A stretch of DNA of 64,000 nucleotides, from contig JACDOF010000003.1 in assembly GCA_017656235.1 (NCBI GenBank), positions 62,001-126,000 of the forward strand, read 5' to 3'. Every line of letters starts with the position of its first letter. The stretch's first letter is position 1. Source of the stretch: Brevibacillus sp. (GTDB taxonomy: Bacteria > Bacillota > Bacilli > Brevibacillales > Brevibacillaceae). The notes under the pieces are model-generated. The model did no database searches. It saw nothing but the letters and a program-made list of their open reading frames with translations, and was not told the origin of the DNA. Both the position numbers and the translations under genes were made by a program. Shown here piece after piece: positions 34,725-43,346 of the stretch.

Positions 34725-35503
34725 TGAAGGTGTACATCGTGGGAGCGGGTCCGGGCGATCCCGATTTGATCACGGTCAAAGGGTTGACGCTGCTGAAAGA
34801 GGCGGACGTGGTGCTTTACACCGATTCGCTGGTCAGCGAAGAACTGGTCAAGCGGGCCAATCCCAAGGCAGAAGTGCTGCAGAGTTCGGGGATGGCGCTG
34901 GAAGAGATGGTGGAGTTGATGAGCGAGCGGGTCCGTCAGAACAAAAAGGTGGTCCGCCTGCACACCGGCGACCCCTCGGTTTATGGCGCGATCATGGAGC
35001 AGATCGTTCTGTTGAAGCAGGCCGGGATAGAAGTGGAGATCGTTCCCGGTGTCAGCTCCGTTTTTGCCGCGGCGGCAGCGCTGGGGGCGGAGCTGACCAT
35101 TCCCGAGCTGACCCAGACCCTGATCCTGACCAGAGCGGAGGGGAGAACGCCGGTTCCGGAGCGGGAGAAGCTGCGCGACCTGGCGGCCCATCATTGTACC
35201 ATCGCCTTGTTTCTCAGCGCCACCCTCACCAAAAAGGTGGTGAAGGAACTGCGTGAAGCAGGATGGAGCGACGATACCCCGGTTGCTGTCGTGCAGCGGG
35301 CCAGTTGGCCGGATCAGGTGATCGTGCGTACCACGCTTAAGCACCTTGACGAGGAGATGGGCAGGCACGGCATCCGCTCTCACGCCATGATTCTGGCCGG
35401 CTGGGCACTGGACCCCCGTCTGCACGAGAAAAACGAGCACCGCTCCAAGCTGTACGACAAAACGTTTACCCACGGTTATCGCAAGGGTGTGAGTGCCCCA
35501 TGA
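34724..35503 (+). CDS. cbiF: Cobalt-precorrin-4 C11-methyltransferase
   Basis: 259 residues from ATG 34724, sharing one base with the cbiL stop (TGATG). IVGAGPGDPDLITVKG, LHTGDPSVYGAIMEQ, VPGVSSVFAAAAALGAE and LTRAEGRTPVP identify CbiF/CobM. Overlaps cbiG by 4 nt. Confidence 0.95.
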   Translation: MKVYIVGAGPGDPDLITVKGLTLLKEADVVLYTDSLVSEELVKRANPKAEVLQSSGMALEEMVELMSERVRQNKKVVRLHTGDPSVYGAIMEQIVLLKQAGIEVEIVPGVSSVFAAAAALGAELTIPELTQTLILTRAEGRTPVPEREKLRDLAAHHCTIALFLSATLTKKVVKELREAGWSDDTPVAVVQRASWPDQVIVRTTLKHLDEEMGRHGIRSHAMILAGWALDPRLHEKNEHRSKLYDKTFTHGYRKGVSAP

Positions 35504-36627
35504 CGATTGAGCTAAGAGAAGGGGAGATTCCGGTCATCCGGCAGCGCGGCGATTACGCGGTGGTGGCGATCACCAAGCACGGGGTCGAATTGGCCCGTCG
35601 GCTGTACCAGATCTTTCCCCGAGCCGATCTGTACTACATGAGCAAGTTCGCCAGAGGGGATGAAGCGGCGAATCACATCCAGCTGTTTACCGGCAGTGTG
35701 CGGCTCCTTCTGCCTGCTTTGTGGCCGGCATACAAAGGGATCGTGCTGCTGATTTCCCTTGGAGCCGTGGTGCGGATGATTGCCCCGCTGCTTCAGGACA
35801 AAAAGACCGACCCCGGCGTGGTCGTGATTGACGACAAGGGGGAACACGTGATCAGTGTGCTGTCCGGTCATTTGGGCGGAGCCAACGAACTGGTGCGCGA
35901 AGTGGCGGCCGCCATCGGTGCCAGACCAGTCGTTACCACCGCCTCCGACGTACAGAAGACGATTCCCGTCGATCTGTTCGGCCGGCGCTTTGGCTGGGAG
36001 TGGGAATCGGCCGAGAAGCTGACCCCGGTCAGCGCTTCCGTGGTCAACGAAGAGCGGGTGGCCGTGGTGCAGGAGTCCGGGGAGCGCGACTGGTGGATGC
36101 ACGACACCCCGATGCCGCCCAACATTCGCGTCTATCCATCGATCGAAGCAGCACGCAGGGACGAGCCGCAGGCGGCACTGGTCGTCACGCACCGCCTGCT
36201 GACGCCGGAAGAAGCGGAGATTCTGGAAAACGGCGTTCTCTACCGGCCCAAGGTCATCGTGCTCGGGATCGGCTGCAATCGCGGCACTCCGGCTTCCGAG
36301 ATTGAAGCGGTGATCCAGGAGACGCTTGCGGAACTCTCCTTTTCCATCCGCAGTGTAAAGGCCGTGGCGACGATTGACCTGAAGAAAGACGAGGCGGGGC
36401 TGCTTGAGGTGTGCCGCAAGTACGGCTGGGAGTTTGCCTGTTACACGCCGCAGCAGTTGAATCAGGTAAAACTGGAAGAACCCTCGGAGACCGTCTACAA
36501 GTTCACCGGCGCATACGGGGTAAGTGAGCCGGCGGCCAAGCTGTACGCCGGAGCAGACAAACTGGTGCTGACCAAGAAAAAGTCGGGCAACGTCACCATT
36601 TCCGTCGGCCTGCTTTCATTCGAGTAG
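35500..36627 (+). CDS. cbiG: Cobalt-precorrin-5A hydrolase
   Basis: 375 residues. N-terminal and central CbiG domains (LISLGAVVRMIAPLLQDKKTDP, VISVLSGHLGGANELVREVA) and the C-terminal CbiG domain (VLGIGCNRGTPASEIE, ATIDLKKDEAGL). Opens the delta-lactone and releases acetaldehyde, an anaerobic-pathway step. Confidence 0.95.
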   Translation: MTIELREGEIPVIRQRGDYAVVAITKHGVELARRLYQIFPRADLYYMSKFARGDEAANHIQLFTGSVRLLLPALWPAYKGIVLLISLGAVVRMIAPLLQDKKTDPGVVVIDDKGEHVISVLSGHLGGANELVREVAAAIGARPVVTTASDVQKTIPVDLFGRRFGWEWESAEKLTPVSASVVNEERVAVVQESGERDWWMHDTPMPPNIRVYPSIEAARRDEPQAALVVTHRLLTPEEAEILENGVLYRPKVIVLGIGCNRGTPASEIEAVIQETLAELSFSIRSVKAVATIDLKKDEAGLLEVCRKYGWEFACYTPQQLNQVKLEEPSETVYKFTGAYGVSEPAAKLYAGADKLVLTKKKSGNVTISVGLLSFE

Positions 36628-36641
36628 AGGAGGTGCAAGCG

Positions 36642-38015
36642 ATGGCAGAGCGCAGAATCGTGATCGCCGGCACCGGCAGCGGTGTGGGCAAAACCACTGT
36701 CACGATCGGGCTGATGGCTGCCCTGAAGCGGCGCGGCCTCATTGTCCAAGGGTTCAAATGTGGTCCTGACTACATCGATCCCACCTATCACACCGCGGTA
36801 ACCGGCAGAGCCTCCCGCAACCTGGACAGCTGGATGCTGCCGCACGAGGTGGTTCAGGAGATTTACGTCAGGGGCAGTGCAGGAGCAGACATCTCCATCA
36901 TCGAAGGCGTGATGGGCTTTTACGACGGAAAGGAGGCGACCAGTGACCGGGGGAGCACGGCCGAGATCAGCCTCCTGACACGTTCTCCCGTGCTGCTGGT
37001 CGTCAACTGCCAGAGCATGGCCCGCAGTGCGGCGGCAGTGGTCAAAGGATTTCAACTGCTCAATCCGGCCGTGCAGATCGCTGCCGTTCTCGCCAACAAG
37101 GCAGGCAGCGAAGGGCACTACCGGCTGGTCAAACAGGCGGTCGAGCAGGAATGCCAGGTCCCGGTCATCGGCTACTTGAAGCGGGAAGAAGCATTGGCAA
37201 TCCCGGAGCGCCACCTCGGGCTGGTTCCCTCGGTGGAGCGGGGCGAACTGCAGCCGCTGTTTGACCGGTTGGCTGCGCTGATCGCCGAAACCGTCAACCT
37301 GGAGCAGCTTCTGGAGATTGCCAGGGCAGAGCCGCTGGAAGCGGAAGCAAAACTGTTTGCCAAGGCGGCCGAGCCGAAACGGGTGCGAATCGCCGTCGCC
37401 AAAGATGCCGCCTTTCATTTTTACTATCCGGAAAACCTGGAACTGCTGGAAGCGTACGGCGCCGAGTGCGTCTTTTTCTCACCGCTGGCTGGTGAAACCG
37501 TACCGGAGGACGCGGATGGTCTGTACATTGGCGGCGGGTTCCCGGAAGAGTTCGTCAGCCGACTGTCGGCTAACCGGCAGGTGCTGGGGTCGATTCGCTC
37601 GGCCATCGAGCGTGGTCTGCCCACTCTGGCTGAATGCGGCGGGTTTATGTACCTGACGGAGGAACTGGAAACGACCGACGGGCAGCGGTACCCGCTGGCC
37701 GGAGTGATCCCCGGGCGCGTCACGATGCAGAAGCGGCTGGCAGCGCTTGGCTACCGGGAAGTGACGGGACGGGGAGACAACTTTTTGCTGGAGGCAGGCG
37801 AGAAGGCCAAAGGGCATGAGTTTCACTACTCGACGTACACGCCGACCGGCGAGATTCCTTTTGCTTACGAGACAAGGGGACTGCGCGGCACAAAGCAGGA
37901 GGGATACGCCCGGGGCAATCTGGTGGCCGGCTACACCCATTTGCACTTCGCTTCCAATCCGCAGATGGTCAAACGCTGGATTGCGCGCTGTCTGGAGGGA
38001 AAAAAGAATGGCTAA
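36642..38015 (+). CDS. cbiA: Cobyrinate a,c-diamide synthase
   Basis: 457 residues from ATG 36642, eight bases after GAGGAGG. N-terminal P-loop-like IAGTGSGVGKTTVTIGL and CGPDYIDPTYH; C-terminal class I glutaminase with ECGGFMYLTEEL (nucleophile Cys) and the final HLHFASN. ATP- and glutamine-dependent amidation of the a and c side chains. Overlaps cbiP by 8 nt. Confidence 0.95.
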   Translation: MAERRIVIAGTGSGVGKTTVTIGLMAALKRRGLIVQGFKCGPDYIDPTYHTAVTGRASRNLDSWMLPHEVVQEIYVRGSAGADISIIEGVMGFYDGKEATSDRGSTAEISLLTRSPVLLVVNCQSMARSAAAVVKGFQLLNPAVQIAAVLANKAGSEGHYRLVKQAVEQECQVPVIGYLKREEALAIPERHLGLVPSVERGELQPLFDRLAALIAETVNLEQLLEIARAEPLEAEAKLFAKAAEPKRVRIAVAKDAAFHFYYPENLELLEAYGAECVFFSPLAGETVPEDADGLYIGGGFPEEFVSRLSANRQVLGSIRSAIERGLPTLAECGGFMYLTEELETTDGQRYPLAGVIPGRVTMQKRLAALGYREVTGRGDNFLLEAGEKAKGHEFHYSTYTPTGEIPFAYETRGLRGTKQEGYARGNLVAGYTHLHFASNPQMVKRWIARCLEGKKNG

Positions 38016-39534
38016 AGCCCTGCCGCTGATGATTCAAGGCACCAGCTCTGATGCCGGGAAAAGCGTCCTGGCAACCGCCTTTTGCCGCATCTTCGCGCAG
38101 GACGGGTACAAGACGGCACCGTTCAAGTCGCAAAACATGGCGCTCAACTCGTACGTGACCCTGGACGGCAAAGAGATTGGCCGGGCGCAGGGGGTTCAGG
38201 CGGAAGCAGCAGGGATTCTGGCCACCACGGACATGAATCCCATCCTGATCAAACCGACGCGGGATCAGGAATCGCAAATCGTCGTACATGGCGAACCGTA
38301 CACCAATATGAGAGCGACCGCTTATCGCCACGACTTCTTTGCAGCGGGTCTCACCATTATCAAGGAAGCGTACCAGAGGCTGGCCGCCCGTTATGAACGA
38401 ATCGTCATCGAGGGTGCAGGCAGCCCGGCGGAGATCAATTTAAACGACCGCGAACTGGTCAACATGCGTGTCGCCCGACTGGCTGACGCGCCGGTGGTCC
38501 TGGTGGCGGACATCGAGCGTGGCGGTGTGTTTGCCAGTCTGGTCGGAACCCTGCAGCTGCTGGAGCCGGAAGACCGGGAGCGGGTGATCGGAGTGGTGAT
38601 CAATCGCTTTCGCGGTGATCTCACCCTGCTTCAGCCCGGGTTGGACTGGTTTGAACAGTACACCGGCAAGCGCGTGCTGGGCGTTGTCCCGTTTTTGCCG
38701 GACTTGTGGATCGACGCGGAGGATTCGTTGATTCTTCACAAGTACCACGGACGAACCGAGGCGCCAAAGGAGATTGACATCGCCGTCATCCGCTACCCGC
38801 GCATCTCCAACTTCACCGATGTCGATCCCTTTTTTGTGGAGCCGGACTGCCGCGTTCGTTTCGTCACCGGGCCGGATGAGCTGGGCGAGCCGGATCTGAT
38901 CCTTTTGCCCGGCAGCAAAAACACGCTGGAAGACCTGATGTACCTGCGAGAAAACGGGTTGGAACAAGAGATCGTCCGTCTGCATCGCGCAGGCCGAACC
39001 TGCTTGATCGGGATTTGCGGCGGTTACCAGATGCTCGGGGATGTTATCCGTGATCCGCACGGCGTGGAGTCGCCGCTCAAGGAGCTGAGCGGGATGGGCC
39101 TGATTCCGCTGGAAACCACTCTCGCCCGCAGCAAGACAACCAGGGTATCGCGCGGCATCGCCCGCTTCGCCGGACAGCGAATCGAAGTGGAAGGGTACGA
39201 GATCCACATGGGGCAATCAGTCTGTACGGGGAGTGCGTCCCCTTTCATCGAGTCGGGCCAGCACACGGACGGCTATTGGGACAAAGAGCGCTGGGTGCTG
39301 GGCAGCTACTTTCACGGTTTGTTTCACAACGACCGCTTCCGCGCCTGTCTGCTGGACGCGATTCGGCAGCGCAAGGGGCTTCCTCCGCTTGCCGACCGTC
39401 CCTCATTTGTACGCTTGCGTGAAGAAGGGTTCGACAGGCTGGCCGACCACGTGCGGCGGCATGTGCAAATCGATTACATCGAGGAGCAGATGCGCCTCTT
39501 TGCGGAGGGGAAGCACGGAGCGCGGACGAGTTGA
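38008..39534 (+). CDS. cbiP: Adenosylcobyric acid synthase (glutamine-hydrolysing)
   Basis: 508 residues. MIQGTSSDAGKSVLATAFCR, PFKSQNMALNSYVT, VLVADIERGGVFASL and the glutaminase Cys in LIGICGGYQMLG with SYFHGLFHN. Amidates the b, d, e and g side chains. Last gene of the operon. Genes for CobD, CbiB, CobU and CobT are not in the window. Confidence 0.95.
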   Translation: MAKALPLMIQGTSSDAGKSVLATAFCRIFAQDGYKTAPFKSQNMALNSYVTLDGKEIGRAQGVQAEAAGILATTDMNPILIKPTRDQESQIVVHGEPYTNMRATAYRHDFFAAGLTIIKEAYQRLAARYERIVIEGAGSPAEINLNDRELVNMRVARLADAPVVLVADIERGGVFASLVGTLQLLEPEDRERVIGVVINRFRGDLTLLQPGLDWFEQYTGKRVLGVVPFLPDLWIDAEDSLILHKYHGRTEAPKEIDIAVIRYPRISNFTDVDPFFVEPDCRVRFVTGPDELGEPDLILLPGSKNTLEDLMYLRENGLEQEIVRLHRAGRTCLIGICGGYQMLGDVIRDPHGVESPLKELSGMGLIPLETTLARSKTTRVSRGIARFAGQRIEVEGYEIHMGQSVCTGSASPFIESGQHTDGYWDKERWVLGSYFHGLFHNDRFRACLLDAIRQRKGLPPLADRPSFVRLREEGFDRLADHVRRHVQIDYIEEQMRLFAEGKHGARTS

Positions 39535-39578
39535 TCGCGTTCGTACTCGGACAAACGCAAGTCAGCTTGATCGGTTAT

Positions 39579-39622
39579 GAGGCTGTCAACACAAGCGGTT
39601 GCCGTGCTTGCGGGACAGCCTC
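39579..39622 (+). terminator. Hairpin after the cobalamin operon
   Basis: GAGGCTGTC (39579-39587) pairs with GACAGCCTC (39614-39622), with an inner CAAGC/GCTTG helix. There is no clear T run, so it may be a rho-independent terminator of weak type or an mRNA 3' stabiliser. Confidence 0.5.
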
Positions 39623-39655
39623 GGTTCATTTGCTCAAGTTTGACGCCGGGCTGCG

Positions 39656-39958
39656 CTATCGACCGCACAAACGCTCTTTTTTTGCATGATATTGAACGGC
39701 AACGATATACTGATCCAGCCATTGGCTTAACTCGATTACGTCTTCGCTTAAAAAACTTCCCCGTTCCATTACCAATTGTACCAGCTGCTGACGGATGTAC
39801 TCCGTAGTCATTACCAATTGATCACAAATTGCACAACTTTCTCTTCCGAACCTTGATCGCTTCATGCTACTATTTCCTTGAAGGAGATGGTCTGCTCCTT
39901 TTGAGGGTACTCCCGCGGCCTGGAAAATCAAAGGAGTACCCTTATCCGATTTCATCAT
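39656..39958 (-). CDS. Spo0E-like aspartyl-phosphate phosphatase
   Basis: The C-terminal half (IRQQLVQLVMERG to LSEDVIELSQWLDQYIVAV) has the Spo0E helix pair with the SQxLDxxI signature. Spo0E-type proteins dephosphorylate Spo0A~P and delay sporulation. ATG 39958 has the best ribosome site (GGAGGT) and gives 100 residues; ATG 39865 with AAGGAAA gives 69, closer to the usual size. The messenger between the two starts can fold (39905-39941). It lies next to the regulator-peptide genes on the same strand. Confidence 0.75.
   Translation of the reverse strand: MMKSDKGTPLIFQAAGVPSKGADHLLQGNSSMKRSRFGRESCAICDQLVMTTEYIRQQLVQLVMERGSFLSEDVIELSQWLDQYIVAVQYHAKKERLCGR
39905..39941 (-). repeat. Inverted repeat within the 5' part of the Spo0E-like gene
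   Basis: GGGTACTCC (39905-39913) and GGAGTACCC (39933-39941), perfect 9-bp arms. In the messenger it would stand between the two candidate start codons. Confidence 0.6.
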
Positions 39959-40044
39959 GCCGTTACCTCCCTCGCTTTGACAGGTTTAGACATAAAATAC
40001 TATAAGGGAATATTCATAAAAGGATTAATTAAGAAAAATTGGAT

Positions 40045-40076
40045 AAAAAAAGCACCTCTCGTTTTCGAGAGATGCT
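40045..40076 (-). terminator. Terminator after the propeptide gene
   Basis: On the minus strand an 11-bp stem AGCATCTCTCG/CGAGAGGTGCT with a 4-base loop, followed by seven T. Confidence 0.9.
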
Positions 40077-40092
40077 TGTTCATACTTAACGC

Positions 40093-40215
40093 TTAACCGC
40101 CAACGCCGTGGTCGTACGTAATTACTTTTTTGTCCTTAATCATCTCTACTTGTCCATCTGCGATGCTACCAGACAACCCCAAGATTAGAGCCAGTGAAAG
40201 GAAAAATGCTTTCAT
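40093..40215 (-). CDS. Secreted signalling propeptide of 40 residues (Phr/AimP-like)
   Basis: ATG 40215 is preceded by GAAGGAGGT, a near-perfect ribosome site. The product starts MKAFFLSLALILGLSGSIA, a short export signal, continues with a polar stretch (DGQVEMIKDKKVI) and ends TYDHGVGG. The gene overlaps the last 50 nt of the regulator gene in another frame and is followed by a terminator. Size, signal sequence, overlap and small C-terminal peptide match the precursors of RRNPP systems (PapR, NprX, Phr, AimP). The mature peptide, perhaps the last five to seven residues, is inference. Confidence 0.8.
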   Translation of the reverse strand: MKAFFLSLALILGLSGSIADGQVEMIKDKKVITYDHGVGG

Positions 40216-41566
40216 CTCTACTTACCTCCTTCATAATACTTTTGAATTTCTTTTCTTGCTTATCTGTTATATAGGTTCTGTACGCTTCAAACAGTGCCAC
40301 GGCTTGGATAAAGCTATAGCAATCATTCATTTCAGTAGATAAATCCAAACACTTCAATACGTCATCAATTCCGTTCGTATATTCACCTATTTGAAGTCTG
40401 TAAATAGCCAACTCATATCTGAAACGAAAAAGTCGCTCTTTATTGATTGAACCTTGGTAGGTAGAAAAGTTGCTGATTTGATCGGAGAACCGATCTAGTA
40501 CACTATCTATCGAAAACTTATACTTATTGGCTGATTCTATGATCGTTGTTAAACCGGGAAGCAACTCGTTCGGATGATCGGCGAGAAAATCAACGTATTC
40601 CGGAAGAATGGTTGTATTGCCCATGAGAATATCAAGAGTGTACAAGTTAGCCCTCGCCCATAGACGAAACTTTTCTACCTCTTTTATTCCTGTTTCGTCA
40701 AGCAGTTCAAACCATCCAAGTTCTGCGTAACCAAGGATATACTCTCTAGCCTTGTCATAATGTCCTTGTTTTTCTAAAGCTTCAGACTTTAACAAATGCC
40801 CTTGCCCATAATATACCACTAAATGCCTCTCCGTTTGGAGTGGTTCGTTGGTAATATTTCGTCTTTTTTTGCGCAATTCGTGCTGGTAAACCACTTTGGC
40901 CAGTTCCCGCAGCTCGTCCGCATATCGTTCAACATCTTTCCAGCGGTGGAGTGTGAAGCAGACATTGGCCAACTGCAGCAGCGCGTCCAACCGATAGTTC
41001 TCCGGCAGCTTGTGGCGGTAAGGCTCAAACCGAATCACCGCCTTCCAGTTTTCCTCAACGTCCGTTCCCAGTGAGGCGCGAAACAGACGGTACTGGCTGA
41101 TCAGGTACCGGTCGGAATGGTTGTCCTTTTCGTTGTCAATCACCAGGCGGTAGAAAAGCGATGACTCCTTTCGTTTTCCCGCTTCAAACAGCTGTTCTCC
41201 CACTGCATAGAGGATGGACACGTTTTTCGGGTTCTCCATCAGGAGAGACACAACCCGCTCGATCAAGTCTTCGCGGTCCAGCTCCGCACAGCGAATCAGA
41301 AACGGAATCACCCGGGGGCGGGAAACTCTCTCGCGCGTAACACATTCTTCCGGGTACAGCTCGTACAGCCATCCCGGTTCATAACCAAACGCTGCTGCGA
41401 TTGCATCCAGCTGCCTAATGGTGATGGCACGCGGGGGATTGCCGTTGAGGATTTCACTCAGGTTTCCGGGATTGATCCCGGTCATTTCTCCCAGTTTGCT
41501 CAGTGTATATCCTTTCTCTTTCACTTTTTTTTCTATCTCAGATCGAATCGTCGGTTGTATTTCCAT
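40166..41566 (-). CDS. XRE-TPR regulator, RRNPP-like (copy 1)
   Basis: 466 residues. N-terminal XRE helix-turn-helix (EIEKKVKEKGYTLSKLGEM, INPGNLSEILNG), a joining segment with EPGWLYELYPEEC, then helical TPR-type repeats from about 90 to the end (for example LISQYRLFRASLG and YYGQGHLLKSEALEKQGHYDKA). This is the layout of peptide-sensing cytoplasmic regulators of the PlcR/NprR/AimR type. Its 3' end overlaps the propeptide gene at 40093-40215. Residues coded by 40932-41388 are identical at DNA level to copy 2. Targets unknown; no sporulation kinase or extracellular enzyme gene is adjacent. Confidence 0.82.
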   Translation of the reverse strand: MEIQPTIRSEIEKKVKEKGYTLSKLGEMTGINPGNLSEILNGNPPRAITIRQLDAIAAAFGYEPGWLYELYPEECVTRERVSRPRVIPFLIRCAELDREDLIERVVSLLMENPKNVSILYAVGEQLFEAGKRKESSLFYRLVIDNEKDNHSDRYLISQYRLFRASLGTDVEENWKAVIRFEPYRHKLPENYRLDALLQLANVCFTLHRWKDVERYADELRELAKVVYQHELRKKRRNITNEPLQTERHLVVYYGQGHLLKSEALEKQGHYDKAREYILGYAELGWFELLDETGIKEVEKFRLWARANLYTLDILMGNTTILPEYVDFLADHPNELLPGLTTIIESANKYKFSIDSVLDRFSDQISNFSTYQGSINKERLFRFRYELAIYRLQIGEYTNGIDDVLKCLDLSTEMNDCYSFIQAVALFEAYRTYITDKQEKKFKSIMKEVSRDESIFPFTGSNLGVVW

Positions 41567-41594
41567 GAGGAAATCACACTCCCTTGATCGATAA

Positions 41595-41630
41595 GGAAAT
41601 CTTTATTATACTTTACAATTTTTTATGTCT
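41595..41630 (-). promoter_or_regulatory. Promoter of regulator copy 1
   Basis: On the minus strand TTGTAAAGTATAATAAAGAT carries a TATAAT box (41605-41610); nearly the same sequence stands before copy 2. GATTTCCT occurs twice between promoter and start codon and may be an operator. Confidence 0.5.
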
Positions 41631-41875
41631 ATTTGGCAAGTCCTTCCATATCCTGTTCCTGTCAGAGAACTCGTTATTGGTGATCTATCAACTGCCTGTT
41701 ATTGAGTGAACATATTTTGGGTAGCAGAAAACAAGGAAGCATGGGGAGCGGACCGTGGAGCAGCCTGGCAGGACGGAGCACGGGCAACAATTTGAACTGG
41801 CAAGCGAAGGAGAGGGACAAGGAGAAGATACGGGGAGCAGAAACAAGCAAAAGGCAGCAGGGAGTAATCGTGCAC

Positions 41876-41917
41876 AAAAAAACGCCCCCAGCTTGGTCTA
41901 CATCAGCCTGGGGGGCG
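41876..41917 (-). terminator. Terminator after regulator copy 2
   Basis: Minus-strand stem of C-rich CGCCCCCCAG-type and CTGGGGGCG arms, followed by a run of seven T. Confidence 0.85.
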
Positions 41918-41987
41918 GCAGTGAGGGTCTGTAAAGAATACTCTCCTTGCGGCCAACTTTCAACACCATTTCATACATAATTCCTTT

Positions 41988-43322
41988 TTAGTCCTTAATC
42001 ATTTCTACTCGCCTATCTGTAATGCTACCAGACAACCCGAAGATTAGATGTTCAAACCAGCTAAAATCGACGTAACCATGAATATACTTTCTAGATAAGT
42101 AGAGACAGTGTAACGTTTCGTCAATCCCGTGTTGGAAGCGACCTTTTGTAAATTCATAAACGGCTTTATGGCATCGAAACTGGAAGTGGCGGTCTAAGTT
42201 TACTGCGTCTTGCACGTTTTCAAAGCGGGAAATACTAGTTGCAAATCGATCTATCACATGATCGACATCATATCCAAATTTATTGGCAGCCTCCATTATC
42301 GCAATTAACCCAGGGAGTATCTCGTCAGGATGGCCGGCTAGATATTCCGTATACTCGTCTAAGATGCCGAAATTTCCCGTTAAGATTTCCAGTGTGTAAT
42401 GATTCGCCTTAGCCCAGACTTTAAATTTTTCAACTTCACTCATCCCTGTTTCATCAAGTAGTTCAAACCAGCTTAAATCGGCATATGCTTCAACGTACCG
42501 CTTTGCCTGTTCATATTCCTTTTGCATCTCAAGTGCGGCACCTTTCAAGAGGAACCCTTGCCCATAATATACCACTAAATGCCTCTCCGTTTGGAGCGGT
42601 TCGTCTGTAATATTTCGTCTTTTTTTGCACAACTCGTGCTGGTAAACCATTTTGGCCAGTTCCCGCAGCTCGTCTGCATATCGCTCTACATCTTTCCAGC
42701 GGTGGAGTGTGAAGCAGACATTGGCCAACTGCAGCAGCGCGTCCAACCGATAGTTCTCCGGCAGCTTGTGGCGGTAAGGCTCAAACCGAATCACCGCCTT
42801 CCAGTTTTCCTCAACGTCCGTTCCCAGTGAGGCGCGAAACAGACGGTACTGGCTGATCAGGTACCGGTCGGAATGGTTGTCCTTTTCGTTGTCAATCACC
42901 AGGCGGTAGAAAAGCGATGACTCCTTTCGTTTTCCCGCTTCAAACAGCTGTTCTCCCACTGCATAGAGGATGGACACGTTTTTCGGGTTCTCCATCAGGA
43001 GAGACACAACCCGCTCGATCAAGTCTTCGCGGTCCAGCTCCGCACAGCGAATCAGAAACGGAATCACCCGGGGGCGGGAAACTCTCTCGCGCGTAACACA
43101 TTCTTCCGGGTACAGCTCGTACAGCCATCCCGGTTCATAACCAAAAGCAGCGGCCATCGCGTCCAGATGCCTAAGAGTAATGGGGCGTGGAGGATTGGCG
43201 TTCAGCATCTCGCTTAAGTGTCCAGAGTTTATGCCTGTTAACTGACTCAATTTACTGAGCGTGCAGCCGTTCGCTTTCAGATGTTTCTCTATTTCGGATC
43301 GAATCGTCGGTCCTATCCCCAT
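41988..43322 (-). CDS. XRE-TPR regulator, RRNPP-like (copy 2, chimeric C-terminus)
   Basis: 444 residues, same XRE plus TPR layout as copy 1 (TLSKLSQLTGINSGHLSEML, EPGWLYELYPEEC). The last residues, FGLSGSITDRRVEMIKD, do not match the end of copy 1 but match the middle of the copy 1 propeptide (LGLSGSIADGQVEMIKD). A deletion therefore fused the regulator frame to the peptide frame, removing the usual C-terminal repeat and the export signal. No working peptide gene follows. It may be an orphan receptor answering to the copy 1 peptide, or be decaying. Confidence 0.82.
   Translation of the reverse strand: MGIGPTIRSEIEKHLKANGCTLSKLSQLTGINSGHLSEMLNANPPRPITLRHLDAMAAAFGYEPGWLYELYPEECVTRERVSRPRVIPFLIRCAELDREDLIERVVSLLMENPKNVSILYAVGEQLFEAGKRKESSLFYRLVIDNEKDNHSDRYLISQYRLFRASLGTDVEENWKAVIRFEPYRHKLPENYRLDALLQLANVCFTLHRWKDVERYADELRELAKMVYQHELCKKRRNITDEPLQTERHLVVYYGQGFLLKGAALEMQKEYEQAKRYVEAYADLSWFELLDETGMSEVEKFKVWAKANHYTLEILTGNFGILDEYTEYLAGHPDEILPGLIAIMEAANKFGYDVDHVIDRFATSISRFENVQDAVNLDRHFQFRCHKAVYEFTKGRFQHGIDETLHCLYLSRKYIHGYVDFSWFEHLIFGLSGSITDRRVEMIKD
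42688..43144 (-). repeat. 457-bp tract identical to 40932-41388
   Basis: By reading both copies base by base no difference is seen over 457 bp, while the flanking parts of the two regulator genes differ clearly. Same orientation, offset 1,756 bp. Confidence 0.88.
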
Positions 43323-43346
43323 TAAAACACACTCCCTTTGTAATGA

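Larger units (their letters stand above)
41567..41987. other. Gap between the two regulator genes
   Basis: Contains the copy 1 promoter, the copy 2 terminator and the decayed 3' end of the copy 2 peptide gene. From about 41640 to 41870 nothing was recognised. Confidence 0.5.

Noticed and set aside
37816-38007. Extended cbiP start inside cbiA
   Set aside because: No family similarity; the CbiP N-terminus begins at ATG 38008.
41702-41980. 92-codon plus-strand ORF between the regulators
   Set aside because: Covers the minus-strand terminator and peptide remnant, has no ribosome site or protein-like composition.
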